A DNA stretch of 64,000 nt. Origin: Metaphire vulgaris (Eukaryota > Annelida > Clitellata > Crassiclitellata > Megascolecidae). This document shows positions 61,590 to 64,000 of this stretch, one piece after another; position 1 is the first letter of the stretch; the number at the start of each line of letters is the position of its first letter. The stretch lies in assembly GCA_018105865.1 (NCBI GenBank), contig CM030845.1:13205390-13269389 (forward strand), given 5' to 3'. The notes under the pieces are model-generated. The model was not told the DNA's origin and did not search any database. It saw nothing but the letters and a program-made list of their open reading frames with translations. The position numbers and the translations under genes are program-made.

Positions 61590-61705
61590 TAGCTACTTCA
61601 TACTACGATTAAGCGCCTAGGAATAAGGAGCTACTTCAGTGTTGCTTATGAAAGTGCTATAAAAATTAACAAGATTTTACTTACGTACTTATTTACTCAT
61701 TAAAG
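61590..61705 (+). mobile_element. LINE 3' UTR-like end
   Basis: AAGTGCTATAAAAATTAACA and ATTTTACTTACGTACTTATT resemble the 3' ends of the L2-like LINEs in this window. Confidence 0.4.
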
Positions 61706-62391
61706 TGTAAAGATCGTCACAACTATTATGGTAGTGTCAAGGCTCTCATGACTGCATAAGACTATAGTGCCGAATTATATACTTTTTTGCATATCATATA
61801 GGATTAGACTGACTTCCAAATAACTGACTGCATTTCTTTAGCTGTACTTGTTTAACTTTGTCAGAGATTAGCAAAAGTTTAATTGGACATCATATGAGCA
61901 CTCATTTCATGAACTACCCTATATACAATAAAGACTGGAGTATAATACTCCATATTAACTATAGAATTAGTGTTTATGGGTGTATTTCATTTTTTAAAAA
62001 ATAATTACACATTAGGATTCTTTATTCCAAAAGAATAGGAGTTCTCAGGGTCAGACAGCATAGGATGGTGAACTGCGAGTCTCAGCCACCTATATACTTT
62101 GTAAAACCCGCGGCACAATGATTTTAACCGACATGAAAGTCTTGCATAAAATATGAAAGTAACAATTTACCTTGTCTTTTGAGTTGTGCCTACACATAGT
62201 GCAATGTAAACCTTGTCAGTCTTCATACAGGATTGGGCAAACATGAGCTGAATCCAGCGTATTAAAGCTTTTTGGTGCATTTCGGAAATTAGAAACTGCA
62301 CACAGCAAAATTGCACAAAAGAACTCTCGCCTGGCATTCAGCAGTGAAGCATTTCAGACTAGAAGTGAACATACCAAAGAAAGAACCATAA

Positions 62392-62510
62392 ATAAATAAG
62401 TAAGTAAAATCTCGTGGATTTATATAGCGCTTTAGAAAGTAGTACAACAGTAGCTGCTTTTTCTTAGGTGCATAGTGTGAGTGTGAGTTAATGCTACGCT
62501 ATTTCACACG
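62392..62510 (-). mobile_element. LINE 3' UTR-like end
   Basis: The minus strand reads AAAGCGCTATATAAATCCAC, then GAGATTTTACTTACTTATTT, the common L2-like tail. Confidence 0.5.
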
Positions 62511-63930
62511 ATATGTTGCTGCAAGTGGAGCTGTCTCGATATTTGCAAGAGCAATAATCTCCCTGATCATTTAGTTAGATCTGTGAAATTTTACGGCTGC
62601 AGTCTTGGTGATCATTTTTATGTCTTTATTTTCAGATGTCCTATATGATGATTAATATAAATAATAATGGTAGTGCTCAGCAAAATGAAGACATGAACAC
62701 CCGAATGTGCACCTACTGAACTCTTTAACATCAATAGCGTTCACCAAATGACAACCTTATGATTCAGAACAGAAGGACTAGTATGGTTTCATCAAAAGCT
62801 TCCAAAGTGCATGTCCGCATAGCTGCAAATCCTATAAAGAAACTGATTTATTAAGATTCTGTCTTCATAATACAACCACGAACAAAACAACAAATCCCAA
62901 ATGGTTGACAAGCGTTGTGCACTTAATTCTGCAAGAGGGAAAAGAAGCTCAGATCATATCAACAAAACTAGCAACTGCTATCATTAGCATGGCTTCCCAT
63001 TTTATAAGTTAAAAATTATGCTAGTCTTTCACTTAACATTCTAGAAAAAAACAATTCTTTCAAAATTTTACAATTCTGCAATGAGACTATCTTTATACTG
63101 TAGATCAGAATAATTATTATAGTCCACAAATATAACAATGCTTGTGCATCACCCAACAGGACAACATCGGCTTCAGTATTTACCGGTAGTTCCCTTAAAA
63201 AATTTCAGGGATTCGTCTGGCCATTTGTGAAAAGAGCAAATAAAAGAAACAACCTGAAGGCAGATTTCACTGATGCATTAAGAAAATGCTACTGTACTTG
63301 CAATATGGTAAGTGTATGCCGGCCGGCAATGCTTTACTTACTACTACCTGCAGCCACGGGAGACCAGATATGGGGACAACTTATGCTTTAAATGGCCATT
63401 GATGAAAAGACCATCCATCATTCAGCCTTGGAAAGGCAATGTCATACTACACCGATTTGCTTAATGAAGATGAAAAAAATCAATGGGATGATCAGGCCCG
63501 TCTCACATCTGTGTGAAGCCCCGGGCACCAGGCGGCCTGCGGGGCCCTTGTTGAAGATCAGATGTTGACAAGCAAAAAAGATCCTCTTCAAACGTTTTTC
63601 AATGTTGACAAGCAAAAAAAACAACAACAAAAAGTCATTGCGTTTTTGCGTGGGGCCTCTAAGATGCACGGGGTCCCGGGCACTGCGCCCGATTTTTAAC
63701 ACATAAAGATAGGCCTGGGGATGATTAACTGAAAACCATTCCATCAAAACACTAAACGGTCTAATATTGGGATAGCAGTCAGTTGAATATAAGGAAAAGT
63801 CAAATATCCAGAATAATTAGCAGTCATATGCAACTTACAGAAATAGTATCAGAATGCTTGGAAACACACATCACAAAGAAAATAAACAAATCAAAGAAAA
63901 ATTAGTGAAATCCAAAAATCAATCTTACAT
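62511..63930. other. Intron stretch, nothing recognised
   Basis: A slightly GC-richer patch at 63480-63720, with GCCCCGGGCACCAGGCGGCC and, inverted, CGGGCGCAGTGCCCGGGACC, may be another TIR element. I found no target duplication. Confidence 0.5.

Positions 63931-63931
<1 letters not shown>

Positions 63932-63996
<65 letters not shown>
63932..63996. repeat. (AT)n microsatellite at window end
   Basis: Two (AT)n runs separated by ATTCTGA. Confidence 0.97.

Positions 63997-64000
<4 letters not shown>

Overview
This is a eukaryotic window, not a microbial one. It is AT-rich, with long introns, consensus splice sites, many microsatellites, and LINE, SINE, hAT, Tc1/mariner-like and other inverted-repeat transposons. 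No operon, prokaryotic promoter or CRISPR array is present. The telomere-like motif is TTAGGG and the main gene is animal-specific, so the host is a metazoan, most likely a marine invertebrate. I cannot name the species or phylum from sequence alone.

One gene runs through 1-48885 on the minus strand: the alpha1 subunit of a T-type (low-voltage-activated, Cav3) calcium channel. I assembled 33 consecutive exons from the stop codon at 60-62 back to an exon at 48714-48885. Reading phase is preserved across all 32 introns, giving 2760 residues from the domain I S4-S5 linker to the C-terminus. The N-terminus and domain I S1-S4 were not found, so the first visible exon is preceded by an intron of at least 15 kb (48886-64000).

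Three features of this channel stand out. First, the domain I selectivity-filter glutamate is encoded as alanine (GCT), so the expected EEDD ring reads AEDD. Second, the I-II linker exon holds about 14 diverged copies of a 27-28 residue repeat carrying RRxS and RAxSL phosphosite-like motifs. Third, three introns need GC-AG splicing to keep the frame.

The rest is intronic and rich in mobile DNA. I define several non-autonomous DNA elements by inverted ends plus target-site duplications: hAT-like elements with 8-bp duplications (11293, 17465, 21802, 23620, 24706, 31538, 45925, 54774 and 55748) and Mutator-like elements with 9-10 bp duplications (6717, 29068, 36265 and 56313). There is also a TA-flanked element (4923), a Tc1/mariner remnant (47389), a 72-bp TTAA-flanked mini-element (31293), LINE 3' ends and two tRNA-derived SINE families. 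Several elements are nested. All four telomere-like patches lie inside such elements. The palindrome TACCGGTA occurs 14 times, about twenty-fold more than base composition predicts.
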